Origin: Jeotgalibacillus salarius
GTDB lineage: Bacteria; Bacillota; Bacilli; Bacillales; Jeotgalibacillaceae
Length of the DNA: 64,000 bases
Direction: 5' to 3'
Assembly: GCF_004405125.1 (NCBI RefSeq)
Contig: NZ_SORX01000002.1
Coordinates: 248,001 to 312,000, forward strand
The translations under genes and the position numbers were made by a program. Shown piece after piece: positions 26,557 to 34,460 of this stretch (positions are counted from its first letter, which is position 1; every line of letters starts with the position of its first letter). The notes under the pieces were generated by a model. That model did not search any database. It had not been told where the DNA came from and was given only the letters and a program-made list of their open reading frames with translations.

Positions 26557-27186
26557 ATGAAAGGCGCATCTCATGCACTTGTCGGTACAACAATCGGTCT
26601 GGGTACAGCTGTATTTTATGACCTTGAGCCTGCAGCAACAGGATTGGTTATGCTTCTTGGAAGTACAGCCGCGCTTGCGCCGGACCTGGACACAAATGGC
26701 AGGCTTTCAAACAGAATATCACTTCATCGTAAATGGCTTTGGTATACGTTATCGGCGATCGGTGTATTAATAGGCATATTCAGTCTGATTTCCTTGTCAG
26801 GTGTCATAAAAGCAGGAGGTCTTATTGCTGCCGTCACTCTCATTATTGCACCAAGATTTTTAATTAAACAACGGTTTATGGTTATGTTGACCGGATTTAC
26901 TTTAGCAGGGATCGGCTGGTTTTATACGGAGTATTGGCTGATTTACTTTGGTTTATTCACAATCGTAAGTTCTTTTTTATCTCACAGAGGTTTGACGCAT
27001 TCACTACCGGGTCTGATCATATTTACTTACATTGCTCATACACTTGAACTCAGACTCGGTATAGAGGGAATTACGACTGTTTGTTTTTGTGCATATTTAA
27101 GTCATTTAATTTTAGATATGAAATTGCTTCCATTCAATAAAAAAGGAGTAAAGTGGTTTCTTCCTTTTTTCAGCAGGGAGTTTTAA
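26557..27186 (+). CDS. ydjM: YdjM-type membrane-bound metal-dependent hydrolase (DUF457)
   Basis: A 209-residue polytopic protein. It has MKGASHALVGTTIG at the N-terminus, APDLDTNGRLSNR, HRGLTHSLPG and a late YLSHLILDM, which give the conserved His/Asp set of the DUF457 family. Four to six membrane segments. In Bacillus subtilis YdjM is an SOS-induced protein of unclear biochemical role linked to the envelope. The LexA-like box upstream agrees with that. Confidence 0.88.
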   Translation: MKGASHALVGTTIGLGTAVFYDLEPAATGLVMLLGSTAALAPDLDTNGRLSNRISLHRKWLWYTLSAIGVLIGIFSLISLSGVIKAGGLIAAVTLIIAPRFLIKQRFMVMLTGFTLAGIGWFYTEYWLIYFGLFTIVSSFLSHRGLTHSLPGLIIFTYIAHTLELRLGIEGITTVCFCAYLSHLILDMKLLPFNKKGVKWFLPFFSREF

Positions 27187-27299
27187 CGTTTTAAAATTGT
27201 AGAAAGCAGTGGTAAACTACAAGCATGAGCTTCATTCGTTTCAGACCTATCTGTCAGGGGTATGGAAATAAATACTCGTATGCTTAAAGGAGTTTGATT

Positions 27300-28136
27300 A
27301 TGAAATTGTCACAAGAAAAAAGAATTCAGTTGCATGAATTTAACAACTTAACGAAATCTCTCAGTTTTAATATGTATGACGTATGTTATACGAAATCAAA
27401 AAAGGAAAGAGAAGCGTATATTGCATATATTGATGAACAGTATAATGCGGACAGGTTAACTAAAATCCTCACAAATGTTGCAGATATTATAGGGGCTCAC
27501 GTATTGAATGTAGCAAAACAGGACTACGTGCCACAGGGGGCGAGTGTTACGATTCTCGTATCTGAAGGACCAATCGTGGAAGTGCCAACCGAAAATTTTG
27601 AAGAGTCACCAGGGCCGCTGCCATCAACAGCAGCACTTCACCTGGATAAAAGTCATATTACTGTTCATACGTATCCGGAATATCATCCTCATGAAGGGAT
27701 CAGTACGTTCAGAGCAGATATTGATGTGTCAACATGTGGAGAAATTTCACCGCTAAAAGCTTTGAATTACCTGATTCATTCATTTGATACAGATATTATG
27801 ACGATGGATTACAGGGTACGTGGGTTTACACGTGATGTAGATGGTCATAAGCTATTTATTGACCATGATATCAATTCAATACAAAATTTCATTCCTAGTG
27901 GTATCAAGGATGATTATGACATGATTGATGTGAATGTATATCCGGAAAATATATTTCACACTAAATGTAAGCTGAAAGATTTTGATCTAAACAACTATCT
28001 GTTTGGTTATAATAAAGATTCACTAACAGATGATGAAGCATCAGACATTACTGACAGACTCAAAATTGAGATGGATGAAATTTTTTATGGTAAGAACATG
28101 AGAGCTCATCCAAGAGATTCATCCAGAAATGAATGA
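27300..28136 (+). CDS. speD: S-adenosylmethionine decarboxylase proenzyme, long (Escherichia coli-type) form
   Basis: A 278-residue pyruvoyl enzyme providing aminopropyl groups for spermidine. The autocleavage site is LDKSH (Ser118, which becomes the pyruvoyl group); [44 protein letters not shown] and [10 protein letters not shown] match the long bacterial class. Bacillus subtilis itself has the short (about 126-residue) class. ATG 27300 has AAAGGAG seven bases upstream. A terminator follows. No spermidine synthase gene is adjacent. Confidence 0.95.
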   Translation: MKLSQEKRIQLHEFNNLTKSLSFNMYDVCYTKSKKEREAYIAYIDEQYNADRLTKILTNVADIIGAHVLNVAKQDYVPQGASVTILVSEGPIVEVPTENFEESPGPLPSTAALHLDKSHITVHTYPEYHPHEGISTFRADIDVSTCGEISPLKALNYLIHSFDTDIMTMDYRVRGFTRDVDGHKLFIDHDINSIQNFIPSGIKDDYDMIDVNVYPENIFHTKCKLKDFDLNNYLFGYNKDSLTDDEASDITDRLKIEMDEIFYGKNMRAHPRDSSRNE

Positions 28137-28162
28137 CCTGCATATTTGCAGGTCATTTTTTT
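28133..28162 (+). terminator. Terminator after speD
   Basis: Stem ATGACCTGCA / TGCAGGTCAT with a four-base loop and seven T, overlapping the stop codon. Confidence 0.93.
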
Positions 28163-28203
28163 AGAGGGAGAGATCATATTTGCAGTTATAACTTATTCAC
28201 TAA

Positions 28204-28238
<35 letters not shown>

Positions 28239-28254
28239 TGAACCCTCACGAATA

Positions 28255-28293
28255 CTGTCTCATTTCAAAAGTTTACTACTAATAGTGAGACAG
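28255..28293. repeat. Spaced inverted repeat in a convergent intergenic region
   Basis: CTGTCTCA and its complement TGAGACAG separated by 23 bases, between the speD terminator and the terminator of the next minus-strand gene. No gene start lies next to it, so a role as operator is doubtful. Confidence 0.4.
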
Positions 28294-28300
28294 AATAGAA

Positions 28301-28332
28301 AAAATAAAAAGTGAATGCCCACTTTTTATTTT
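28301..28332 (-). terminator. Terminator of the minus-strand small membrane gene
   Basis: Stem AAAATAAAAAGT / ACTTTTTATTTT with an eight-base loop; the stop codon of the gene lies inside the stem. Confidence 0.8.
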
Positions 28333-28514
28333 GCTTCTTCATGAAATTTAGCGATCTTATATCGTCTGAATGCGATAAAACCATTTACTGCACTGATTAA
28401 TATTAAAAAAATACCAAGAGCAAAATCATCACTGAGAAATTGCCTTACACTCCATATTCCGAAAAATACAGCAAATATCAAATTTAATGCTATCATTGCC
28501 GGTTGTACACGCAT
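28326..28514 (-). CDS. Small two-helix membrane protein (possibly YdiK/DUF4305 type)
   Basis: About 62 residues with hydrophobic segments at 6-24 and 32-49 and a basic C-terminus (AFRRYKIAKFHEEAK). GGAGG lies 12 bases before ATG 28514 and nine before an adjacent TTG (28517), so either may be the start. Length and layout resemble YdiK-family proteins; the link is tentative. It ends the minus-strand run that starts with cvfB. Confidence 0.65.
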   Translation of the reverse strand: MRVQPAMIALNLIFAVFFGIWSVRQFLSDDFALGIFLILISAVNGFIAFRRYKIAKFHEEAK

Positions 28515-28532
28515 CAATTCAATTATCCTCCT

Positions 28533-28952
28533 TTATTTTACAGTAAGTGACGATAAGCCTTTTGCAGCCAATTGCTGATGATATTTTTCTTCAAGCTGAA
28601 TCAATGCTTCGATCGCACTTTCTTCAGTAATAGATCCTTTTTTTAGCTCTTCTTCCCATTCATTTCTTGCTAAAACAGCAGCAATCTGATCCTCCAGTAT
28701 GTCATTTTCGTACTTTCTTAAATGAACAGATTCTTCAGATTCCATTGTTAACGTTGGCACTAACACGGCATTATGTTCTTCAATCAAATCTTCACTTTCA
28801 AAATCCTTATAATAAGCGTAGAGCTTTTGCTCAGCTTCAACGAAGGATTGGGAATGCTCTCCCGCTTCCTTCATTGAGTGTCTGACCATATCTGAAAGGT
28901 AAAGCGCTCTTAAAATCTCTCGGTACTCATTTTTTGTCACATCTATTTTCAT
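28533..28952 (-). CDS. Hypothetical helical protein, 139 residues
   Basis: A soluble acidic protein, mostly helical by composition (EYREILRALYLSDMVRHSMKE, ENDILEDQIAAVLARNEWEEEL). No known motif found. Its ATG overlaps the cvfB stop codon (TAATG), so it is translationally coupled to cvfB and may work with it. Confidence 0.75.
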   Translation of the reverse strand: MKIDVTKNEYREILRALYLSDMVRHSMKEAGEHSQSFVEAEQKLYAYYKDFESEDLIEEHNAVLVPTLTMESEESVHLRKYENDILEDQIAAVLARNEWEEELKKGSITEESAIEALIQLEEKYHQQLAAKGLSSLTVK

Positions 28953-29833
28953 TAACGGTCATCTCCGTTAGACTGAATTAAATGTGTCTCTCCGTTGCTC
29001 TGAGTTATTTTCTTTTCTTTATAAAGTCTTCCAAGTGCACGTTTAAACGACGCTTTACTCATATTAAAGATCATTTTAATTTCATCCGGGCTGCTCTTGT
29101 CTCCAAATGGCATGCTGCCACCACGACTAATTAAGTAATCAAAAATGACTTCTGAATCTTCGTCCATCTTATCCTGTTTTCTAGGAAGCAGTGAACCATT
29201 TAATGAGCCGTCTTCTTTCACGCCAATAATGCGTACTGTAATGTCCTGGCCAAGACGTGGCTCACTCTTACGTTCACTTTCATGTATAAAGCAACGGTAT
29301 CCTTCTTCTGTTAACACAAAAGTACCTACGTGCAGAAGTCGGTATGGTCTTCCTTTTAGTTCTTTGTTGTGCACATCTTCATCTGCACGTTCTGACAAGA
29401 CCTGTACCACTTCTTCTGTAGCAAGTCTTCCGAACATTTGACCAGAGAGGTCTGTACGTAAAGTGATGTACAAATAATCGCCAGCTTCAGGCCACACGTG
29501 CTCTACAGCTGGAAGATCCTCCGGAAGTACAGTCACTTCTCTGGAAATGCCAATATCAAGTGCCGCTCCATCACGGTCATTCACTTTAATTACTTTAGCC
29601 CACCCGTATACACCTTTTCTGATTTCCGGAATAATGGTTGACGCTGTTAATCTTCCTTTTCTGTCAGGGTATACAAAAAACTCTCTGATATCACCTTCAC
29701 TGATCTCTTCATGAATTTCTGAGTCATTTATAGGGATTTCTTCAGTTCCTCTCATTAAATAAAAACCAAAAGACGTTTTACCGCCGACTGTCATTGTCTG
29801 TACCGTTCCACCAATTGATGCTTGTTCGCTCAT
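28952..29833 (-). CDS. cvfB: S1-domain RNA-binding virulence-factor regulator CvfB (YitL)
   Basis: A 293-residue protein with tandem S1-like OB domains (FGFYLMRGTEEIPINDSEI and YGWAKVIKVNDRDGAALDIGISREVTVLPEDL), a third S1 region and a C-terminal winged helix (IKMIFNMSKASFKRALGRLYKEKKI). This is the architecture of Staphylococcus CvfB and Bacillus YitL, which bind RNA. AGGAGG lies seven bases before the start. Followed in the operon by a hypothetical gene. Confidence 0.93.
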   Translation of the reverse strand: MSEQASIGGTVQTMTVGGKTSFGFYLMRGTEEIPINDSEIHEEISEGDIREFFVYPDRKGRLTASTIIPEIRKGVYGWAKVIKVNDRDGAALDIGISREVTVLPEDLPAVEHVWPEAGDYLYITLRTDLSGQMFGRLATEEVVQVLSERADEDVHNKELKGRPYRLLHVGTFVLTEEGYRCFIHESERKSEPRLGQDITVRIIGVKEDGSLNGSLLPRKQDKMDEDSEVIFDYLISRGGSMPFGDKSSPDEIKMIFNMSKASFKRALGRLYKEKKITQSNGETHLIQSNGDDR

Positions 29834-29937
29834 TTTTATGCCTCCTGAAATCTAAAATAACTGACTAACTGTATCACAAAATTTGATGCTGTTACAGGTA
29901 AGTATAGCGTTCCTGAGGTATTTTTAACAGAAAGAAA

Positions 29938-29966
29938 CATAAAAACACCGCTGGAATGCCGGTGTT
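29938..29966 (-). terminator. Terminator of the PadR gene
   Basis: Stem AACACCG / CGGTGTT with a nine-base loop; T-run on the minus strand. Confidence 0.8.
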
Positions 29967-30345
29967 ATTTAAAAACAGTATTCAGGATATTTTCTATAAT
30001 GCGTTTTTGTTCTTCAAATAATGGAAGGAACTGTTTTTTCATAACTTCAAAAGCATCTTTTCCCTGGTCCGTTAACGTATACCAATAGACTTTCTGACGT
30101 TTGCGTTCATGTGACTTATAATCCTCTGTTCTGTGAAGCAAGCCTTCTTCTGCCATATCATGAAGTGCATCAAGCAATGTGCTTGGAGCAGGCTCCCAAT
30201 TTCCGCCTATCTTTCTGAATTCTGCTTTAAAATGTTCACTGATCATGCCTGAATGCCTGATCGATAACATGTGAAGTATGTAGAACTTCGTAAATTGGGA
30301 AGCGCTCATATTTAATGCGAATTTTTTCGGATTATGCTTACTCAT
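29965..30345 (-). CDS. PadR-family transcriptional regulator
   Basis: A 126-residue winged-helix regulator. YILHMLSIRHSGMISEHFKAEF is the first helical unit, NWEPAPSTLLDALHDMAEEGLL the recognition helix region, and RQKVYWYTLTDQGKDAFE the wing. The C-terminal helix would dimerise. Preceded by TAAAAGGAGGAG. Target unknown; the esterase gene upstream on the same strand is a candidate, although it has its own terminator. Confidence 0.88.
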   Translation of the reverse strand: MSKHNPKKFALNMSASQFTKFYILHMLSIRHSGMISEHFKAEFRKIGGNWEPAPSTLLDALHDMAEEGLLHRTEDYKSHERKRQKVYWYTLTDQGKDAFEVMKKQFLPLFEEQKRIIENILNTVFK

Positions 30346-30424
30346 CTAACTCCTCCTTTTAGTAGCTATGTAATTTGGTTTTTATATATCTCCGGACTAT
30401 TCATGATGCCTGTAAACGCATGTA

Positions 30425-30438
30425 CGATCATATGTTTG
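30425..30438. promoter_or_regulatory. LexA-like palindrome upstream of the PadR gene
   Basis: CGATCATATGTTTG differs by one base from the box before the YdjM-like gene, with two mismatches to CGAACNNNNGTTCG. It lies about 80 bases before the PadR start, next to a minus-strand TATAAT (30444-30449). Confidence 0.25.
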
Positions 30439-30451
30439 CTTTCATTATACA

Positions 30452-30481
30452 GGAAAAGCCTGCAATTTTGCAGGCTTTTCC
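30452..30481 (-). terminator. Terminator of the esterase gene
   Basis: Stem GGAAAAGCCTGCA / TGCAGGCTTTTCC with a four-base loop. Confidence 0.88.
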
Positions 30482-30486
30482 ATTTG

Positions 30487-31086
30487 CTATAAGGTTTTAT
30501 ACCACTTTTTTGCTTCAGTTACTTCATCTTCAGTTAACTGGTGTCCGCGATTGTACCATTTTGTTTCTACTGCTGCCCCTGCATTTTTCAGTAGTTCAGT
30601 TAAATCTTTAGTTTCTTCAGGCGCACAAATCGGATCGTTTTCCCCTGCTCCGATGAAGACTCTGGTACCTGTAAGATCAGGTAATTTATGGTCGCGTAAT
30701 GGCACCATTGGATGATGTAACATAGCGGCTCTTAAAGAATCACTGTAATTAAATAATAGACTTCCGGCGATATTCGCTCCGTTAGAATAGCCTATTGCAA
30801 TGACATTTTTTCTGTCAAATTGATACTTCTGCGCTGCTTCATCCAGGAATTCATGTAACTCCTTCGTACGATACTTTAGATCCTCAATGTCAAACACGCC
30901 TTCACTTAATCGTTTGAAGAAACGTGGCATGCCCTGTTCACTAACATTCCCTCTGACGCTTAGTATACTTGCTTCAGGGTCTATCATATCAGCGATGGGC
31001 AGTAAATCCTGCTCAGTTCCGCCTGTACCGTGTAATAGCAGTAAAACAGGTTTGTCTTGTTTACCCTCATGAAAAATATGGTGCAT
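30487..31086 (-). CDS. Phospholipase/carboxylesterase family alpha/beta hydrolase (MhqD-like)
   Basis: A 199-residue hydrolase. LLLLHGTGGTEQDLLP is the oxyanion loop, GYSNGANIAG holds the nucleophile Ser, GAGENDPIC the Asp and NRGHQL the His of the triad. It resembles Bacillus MhqD, a hydrolase induced by quinones, but no MhqR regulator is next to it. GGTGGAG lies eight bases before ATG. Intracellular; no signal peptide. Confidence 0.88.
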   Translation of the reverse strand: MHHIFHEGKQDKPVLLLLHGTGGTEQDLLPIADMIDPEASILSVRGNVSEQGMPRFFKRLSEGVFDIEDLKYRTKELHEFLDEAAQKYQFDRKNVIAIGYSNGANIAGSLLFNYSDSLRAAMLHHPMVPLRDHKLPDLTGTRVFIGAGENDPICAPEETKDLTELLKNAGAAVETKWYNRGHQLTEDEVTEAKKWYKTL

Positions 31087-31251
31087 TATTGATCTCCACC
31101 TTTCAAGTGATTACTATGCTTTATTCTATCTCATATAGAAATATTATTTCAAACTTAAGACTCTCGAATTTGTACTAATCTCTAATTCATTTCCATCAAG
31201 CAATAGAAAGTGATATAATGTATTGATATGTTTTAATGGAGGGATTATTAA

Positions 31252-32856
31252 ATGATACAAGTATCAGATGTCAGTCTTCGTTTTGGAGACCGCAAACTGT
31301 TTGAAGATGTGAATATTAAATTTAACCCGGGTAACTGTTACGGTTTAATCGGCGCGAACGGTGCAGGGAAATCAACGTTTCTAAAGATTTTATCAGGTGA
31401 ACTGGAAGCACAGACAGGTAATGTTTCAATGGGACCAAATGAACGTCTCGCAATTTTGAAACAGAACCACTTTGAATATGAAGAAGAAGAAGTAATTAAT
31501 GTAGTACTCATGGGGCACACGCGCCTTTTTGAAGTAATGCAGGAGAAAAACGCTATTTATATGAAAGAAGATTTTTCGGATGAAGACGGTATTAAAGCAG
31601 CCGAACTTGAAGGTGAATTTGGTGAGATGAATGGTTGGGAAGCAGAATCAGAAGCTGCCATTCTTCTTCAGGGTCTTGGTATAGGAGAAGAACACTTTAA
31701 TAAGAAAATGTCTGAATTGACTGGATCTGAAAAGGTGAAAGTACTTCTTGCTCAGGCACTTTTCGGCAAGCCGGATGTATTACTGCTGGATGAGCCTACT
31801 AACGGGCTTGATATTCAGGCGATCCAGTGGTTGGAAGATTTTCTGATTAATTTTGAGAATACAGTAATCGTGGTATCCCATGACCGTCACTTCCTTAATA
31901 CTGTATGTACGCATATTGCTGATCTGGACTTTAGTAAAATTCAGGTTTATATGGGGAACTATGACTTTTGGTATGAGTCAAGTCAGCTTGCTCAAAAACT
32001 GCTTTCTGACCAGAACCAGAAGAAAGAAGAGAAAATTAAAGAGCTGCAGGCATTTGTTGCACGTTTCAGTGCGAATGCTTCTAAATCCAAACAGGCAACA
32101 TCCCGTAAAAAATCTCTCGAAAAAATAACGCTTGATGATATTAAACCGTCTTCCCGTAAATATCCTTTCGTACAATTTGAAATGGAGCGCGAAATCGGAA
32201 ACGATGTTCTTCAGGTGAAAGATATAAGTAAGACGATCGACGGTGTAAAAGTACTCGATAACGTTAGCTTCACAATGAATAAAGATGATAAAATTGCGCT
32301 GGCAGGCACAGATGAGATTGCTAAAACAACGTTAATGCGTATTTTAATGGGTGAAATTGAGCCTGACAGCGGAAGCTTTAAATGGGGAATTACAACTTCA
32401 CAGGCTTACTTCCCTCATGACAACTCCACTTACTTTGAAGGCCAGGAATCAGACCTGGTTGACTGGTTAAGACAGTACAGTCCTGAAGACGAAAGTGAAA
32501 CTTTCCTAAGAGGCTTCCTTGGAAGAATGTTATTTTCAGGTGAAGAAGTCAGGAAAAAGCCTTCTGTACTATCCGGAGGAGAAAAAGTACGCTGTATGCT
32601 GTCACGCATGATGCTGAAAAAAGCGAATGTATTGCTTTTGGATGAACCGACAAACCATCTTGATCTTGAGTCGATTACAGCGCTTAACAATGGCCTGATT
32701 AATTATAAAGGCGCAATGATTTTTACATCACATGACCATCAGTTCGTTCAGACAATCGCAAACCGTATTATTGATATTACGGATGGCAAGATCACAGATA
32801 AACAGCTGACGTACGATGAGTTTTTGGAATGGAATAAACAGCAAGTATCATCATAA
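31252..32856 (+). CDS. ykpA: ABC-F family ATPase (YkpA/YbiT-like) with degenerate motifs
   Basis: A 534-residue protein with two ABC domains and the charged inter-domain linker of ABC-F translation factors (residues about 250-300). Site 1 has a normal Walker A (GANGAGKS, 34-41), but signature LTGSE (156-160) deviates from LSGGE. Site 2 has a changed Walker A, GTDEIAKT (352-359), and intact signature LSGGE and Walker B VLLLDEPTNHLD. There are no membrane segments. ABC-F proteins act on the ribosome. Start has GGAGGG, and a strong terminator follows. Confidence 0.92.
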   Translation: MIQVSDVSLRFGDRKLFEDVNIKFNPGNCYGLIGANGAGKSTFLKILSGELEAQTGNVSMGPNERLAILKQNHFEYEEEEVINVVLMGHTRLFEVMQEKNAIYMKEDFSDEDGIKAAELEGEFGEMNGWEAESEAAILLQGLGIGEEHFNKKMSELTGSEKVKVLLAQALFGKPDVLLLDEPTNGLDIQAIQWLEDFLINFENTVIVVSHDRHFLNTVCTHIADLDFSKIQVYMGNYDFWYESSQLAQKLLSDQNQKKEEKIKELQAFVARFSANASKSKQATSRKKSLEKITLDDIKPSSRKYPFVQFEMEREIGNDVLQVKDISKTIDGVKVLDNVSFTMNKDDKIALAGTDEIAKTTLMRILMGEIEPDSGSFKWGITTSQAYFPHDNSTYFEGQESDLVDWLRQYSPEDESETFLRGFLGRMLFSGEEVRKKPSVLSGGEKVRCMLSRMMLKKANVLLLDEPTNHLDLESITALNNGLINYKGAMIFTSHDHQFVQTIANRIIDITDGKITDKQLTYDEFLEWNKQQVSS

Positions 32857-32859
32857 TAG

Positions 32860-32899
32860 AAAACCCCTGCTGAATATATCTCAGCAGGGGTTTTTATTA
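32860..32899. terminator. Bidirectional terminator after the ABC-F gene
   Basis: Fourteen-base stem AAAACCCCTGCTGA / TCAGCAGGGGTTTT. Confidence 0.93.
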
Positions 32900-33349
32900 T
32901 TTTTGAAATTTTTTCAGTAATCCCGGGAGTGTTCCTTTTTTCAATACCTTATCTGATAGACCAGCAATTTTTTTGATGACTTCAAGTCCATCATCATCTC
33001 CAGCCCAGTGATCATGAATAATCTCAGGTGACAGGTTGTTGACGATCGTTTGTAATACAAATGATGCAACAACTAAATCATCGATATACCCTCCAGGTCC
33101 GATCAATCCCTCAGGAATCAGATCAAAAGGCAGAATGAAATATCCGATTGCACCTGCTACCATAGCTTTGTCTTTTCCGGAGACTCTTTTGTCCTTCACG
33201 ACTTGAATTAATAAATAAAAGATATCAGGTGCAAATAACAGATATTTAGCATATTTGTGATTTCTACCTGTTTTACTCTTTAGAAATTCGTCTGTTTTAG
33301 TTCTTAGTCGAAAATAAAAGTTTTCCTGTTCTTCGCGAGTATGTTCCAT
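32897..33349 (-). CDS. DUF1232 (YkvA-type) membrane protein
   Basis: A 150-residue protein with the DUF1232 core GAIGYFILPFDLIPEGLIGPGGYIDDLVV (residues about 68-96), the family hallmark of Pro-Asp/Leu-Ile-Pro and Asp-Asp. Preceded by a basic N-terminus and followed by a helical tail. Function unknown. A second DUF1232 gene lies 700 bases away (34088-34366). Confidence 0.85.
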   Translation of the reverse strand: MEHTREEQENFYFRLRTKTDEFLKSKTGRNHKYAKYLLFAPDIFYLLIQVVKDKRVSGKDKAMVAGAIGYFILPFDLIPEGLIGPGGYIDDLVVASFVLQTIVNNLSPEIIHDHWAGDDDGLEVIKKIAGLSDKVLKKGTLPGLLKKFQK

Positions 33350-33426
33350 TTGTGCCTCCCCTTCTGAGCGGCGTTCACTTATGTATACCGGCTCCTATCT
33401 TTATAATAAGACAGCCGGCATGTCAT

Positions 33427-33558
33427 TTACCACCAATAAGGTTTTGTGGAATTATTTTCTTTTAATTTTTCGTTACGCTCTGCTTTTTTCTTTTGAAATT
33501 CCCAAAAAGCATCAAATGGATGTGGCTTAGAAGATTTAACAGGCTCTTTTTCTTTCAT
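33427..33558 (-). CDS. Small basic hypothetical protein, 43 residues
   Basis: Starts MKEKEPVKSSKPHPFDAFWE, then a lysine-rich stretch, and ends KPYWW. ATG 33558 has GGAGGCGG seven bases before it. Too short for most gene finders. The clean ribosome site supports translation; function unknown. Confidence 0.6.
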   Translation of the reverse strand: MKEKEPVKSSKPHPFDAFWEFQKKKAERNEKLKENNSTKPYWW

Positions 33559-33637
33559 TACATCCGCCTCCTTATAGTCAGCTTATGCAACTGATAAATG
33601 CGCTGTATGGGCAATGGCAATGAAAATCGACAAAAAG

Positions 33638-33669
33638 AAAAACCGTTCTCAATTAAGAGAACGGTTTTT
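33638..33669 (-). terminator. Terminator of the cold-shock gene
   Basis: Stem AAAAACCGTTCTC / GAGAACGGTTTTT with loop AATTAA. Confidence 0.93.
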
Positions 33670-33679
33670 ATATCAACAA

Positions 33680-33880
33680 TTACAGTTTTACAACGTTAGC
33701 TGCTTGTGGTCCACGGTTACCTTCAACCACTTCGAATTCTACCTGCTGGCCTTCGTCAAGAGACTTGAAGCCATCGCCAGTGATCGCTGAGAAGTGTACG
33801 AATACATCGTTTTCTCCTTCAACTTCGATGAAGCCAAAACCTTTTTCTGCGTTAAACCATTTTACTGTACCAGTTTTCAT
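33680..33880 (-). CDS. Cold-shock protein (CspB/CspD family)
   Basis: A 66-residue OB-fold nucleic acid chaperone. RNP1 is KGFGFIEV and RNP2 is VFVHFSAI, with the basic/aromatic surface intact. ATG 33880 has GGAGG ten bases before; a longer frame upstream is inside the leader. The gene has a sigma-A promoter at 34033-34060 and a long leader of about 150 bases with a strong hairpin. Confidence 0.96.
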   Translation of the reverse strand: MKTGTVKWFNAEKGFGFIEVEGENDVFVHFSAITGDGFKSLDEGQQVEFEVVEGNRGPQAANVVKL

Positions 33881-33935
33881 AATAAAAAACCTCCAAAAAT
33901 AAATTGACAATATGCAAACTTACCATAAATAGAAA

Positions 33936-33991
33936 ATTCACATATTACAAAAAGTACCGTGCTTTCCGATCACTCTTTGTAATATGTGAAT
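33936..33991 (-). promoter_or_regulatory. Long hairpin in the cold-shock gene leader
   Basis: A perfect 16-base stem ATTCACATATTACAAA / TTTGTAATATGTGAAT with a 24-base loop, inside the 5' untranslated region of the cold-shock gene. It may control mRNA stability or translation at low temperature. Confidence 0.6.
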
Positions 33992-34032
33992 CATGCGCTG
34001 CAGGTATCCTTGCTTATTGACTTGTAATCCTT

Positions 34033-34060
34033 ATTATACATCGTTTATAGAGAATGTCAA
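34033..34060 (-). promoter_or_regulatory. Sigma-A promoter of the cold-shock gene
   Basis: Minus strand: TTGACA (34060-34055), 16-base spacer, TATAAT (34038-34033). Confidence 0.8.
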
Positions 34061-34087
34061 ATCAATTAAGAAGTATTGCTGAAAAAA

Positions 34088-34366
34088 TTAGGTGATATGC
34101 AATTGATGCTTTTTGGCGAGCTCATGCGGAGCCATTTTAATAGCCAGCTGCAGCATAAATGTTGTAAAGGCTATATCATCTGTGATCCCTACCAGAAAAA
34201 GATAATCAGGAATAATGTCTGCCGGCATCAAAGCATATGCAGCGATCAGTCCTCCAATGATGAGTTTCTTTCCGGCACTTACTGAAGATGATATAAAGAA
34301 ATCTTTAATAAAAGGCAGTGATTTCCGGAAGTGTAAGATAAACTGGACTCTTTTTAGAAATTTCAA
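34088..34366 (-). CDS. DUF1232 (YkvA-type) protein, 92 residues
   Basis: Carries the DUF1232 core IAAYALMPADIIPDYLFLVGITDDIAF. TTG 34366 is the likely start, seven bases after AAGGAGGGG; the longer frame has no ribosome site. Second member of this family within 1.3 kb. It is divergent from the AI-2E-type transporter. Function unknown. Confidence 0.82.
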   Translation of the reverse strand: MKFLKRVQFILHFRKSLPFIKDFFISSSVSAGKKLIIGGLIAAYALMPADIIPDYLFLVGITDDIAFTTFMLQLAIKMAPHELAKKHQLHIT

Positions 34367-34460
34367 TGGGTGACCCCTCCTTCTTGAATATATTGTTAGC
34401 ATATTGAATCGCAGTAGGTTATGATATTCTCAATTATACATATTGATGGAGGGAAAAGAA

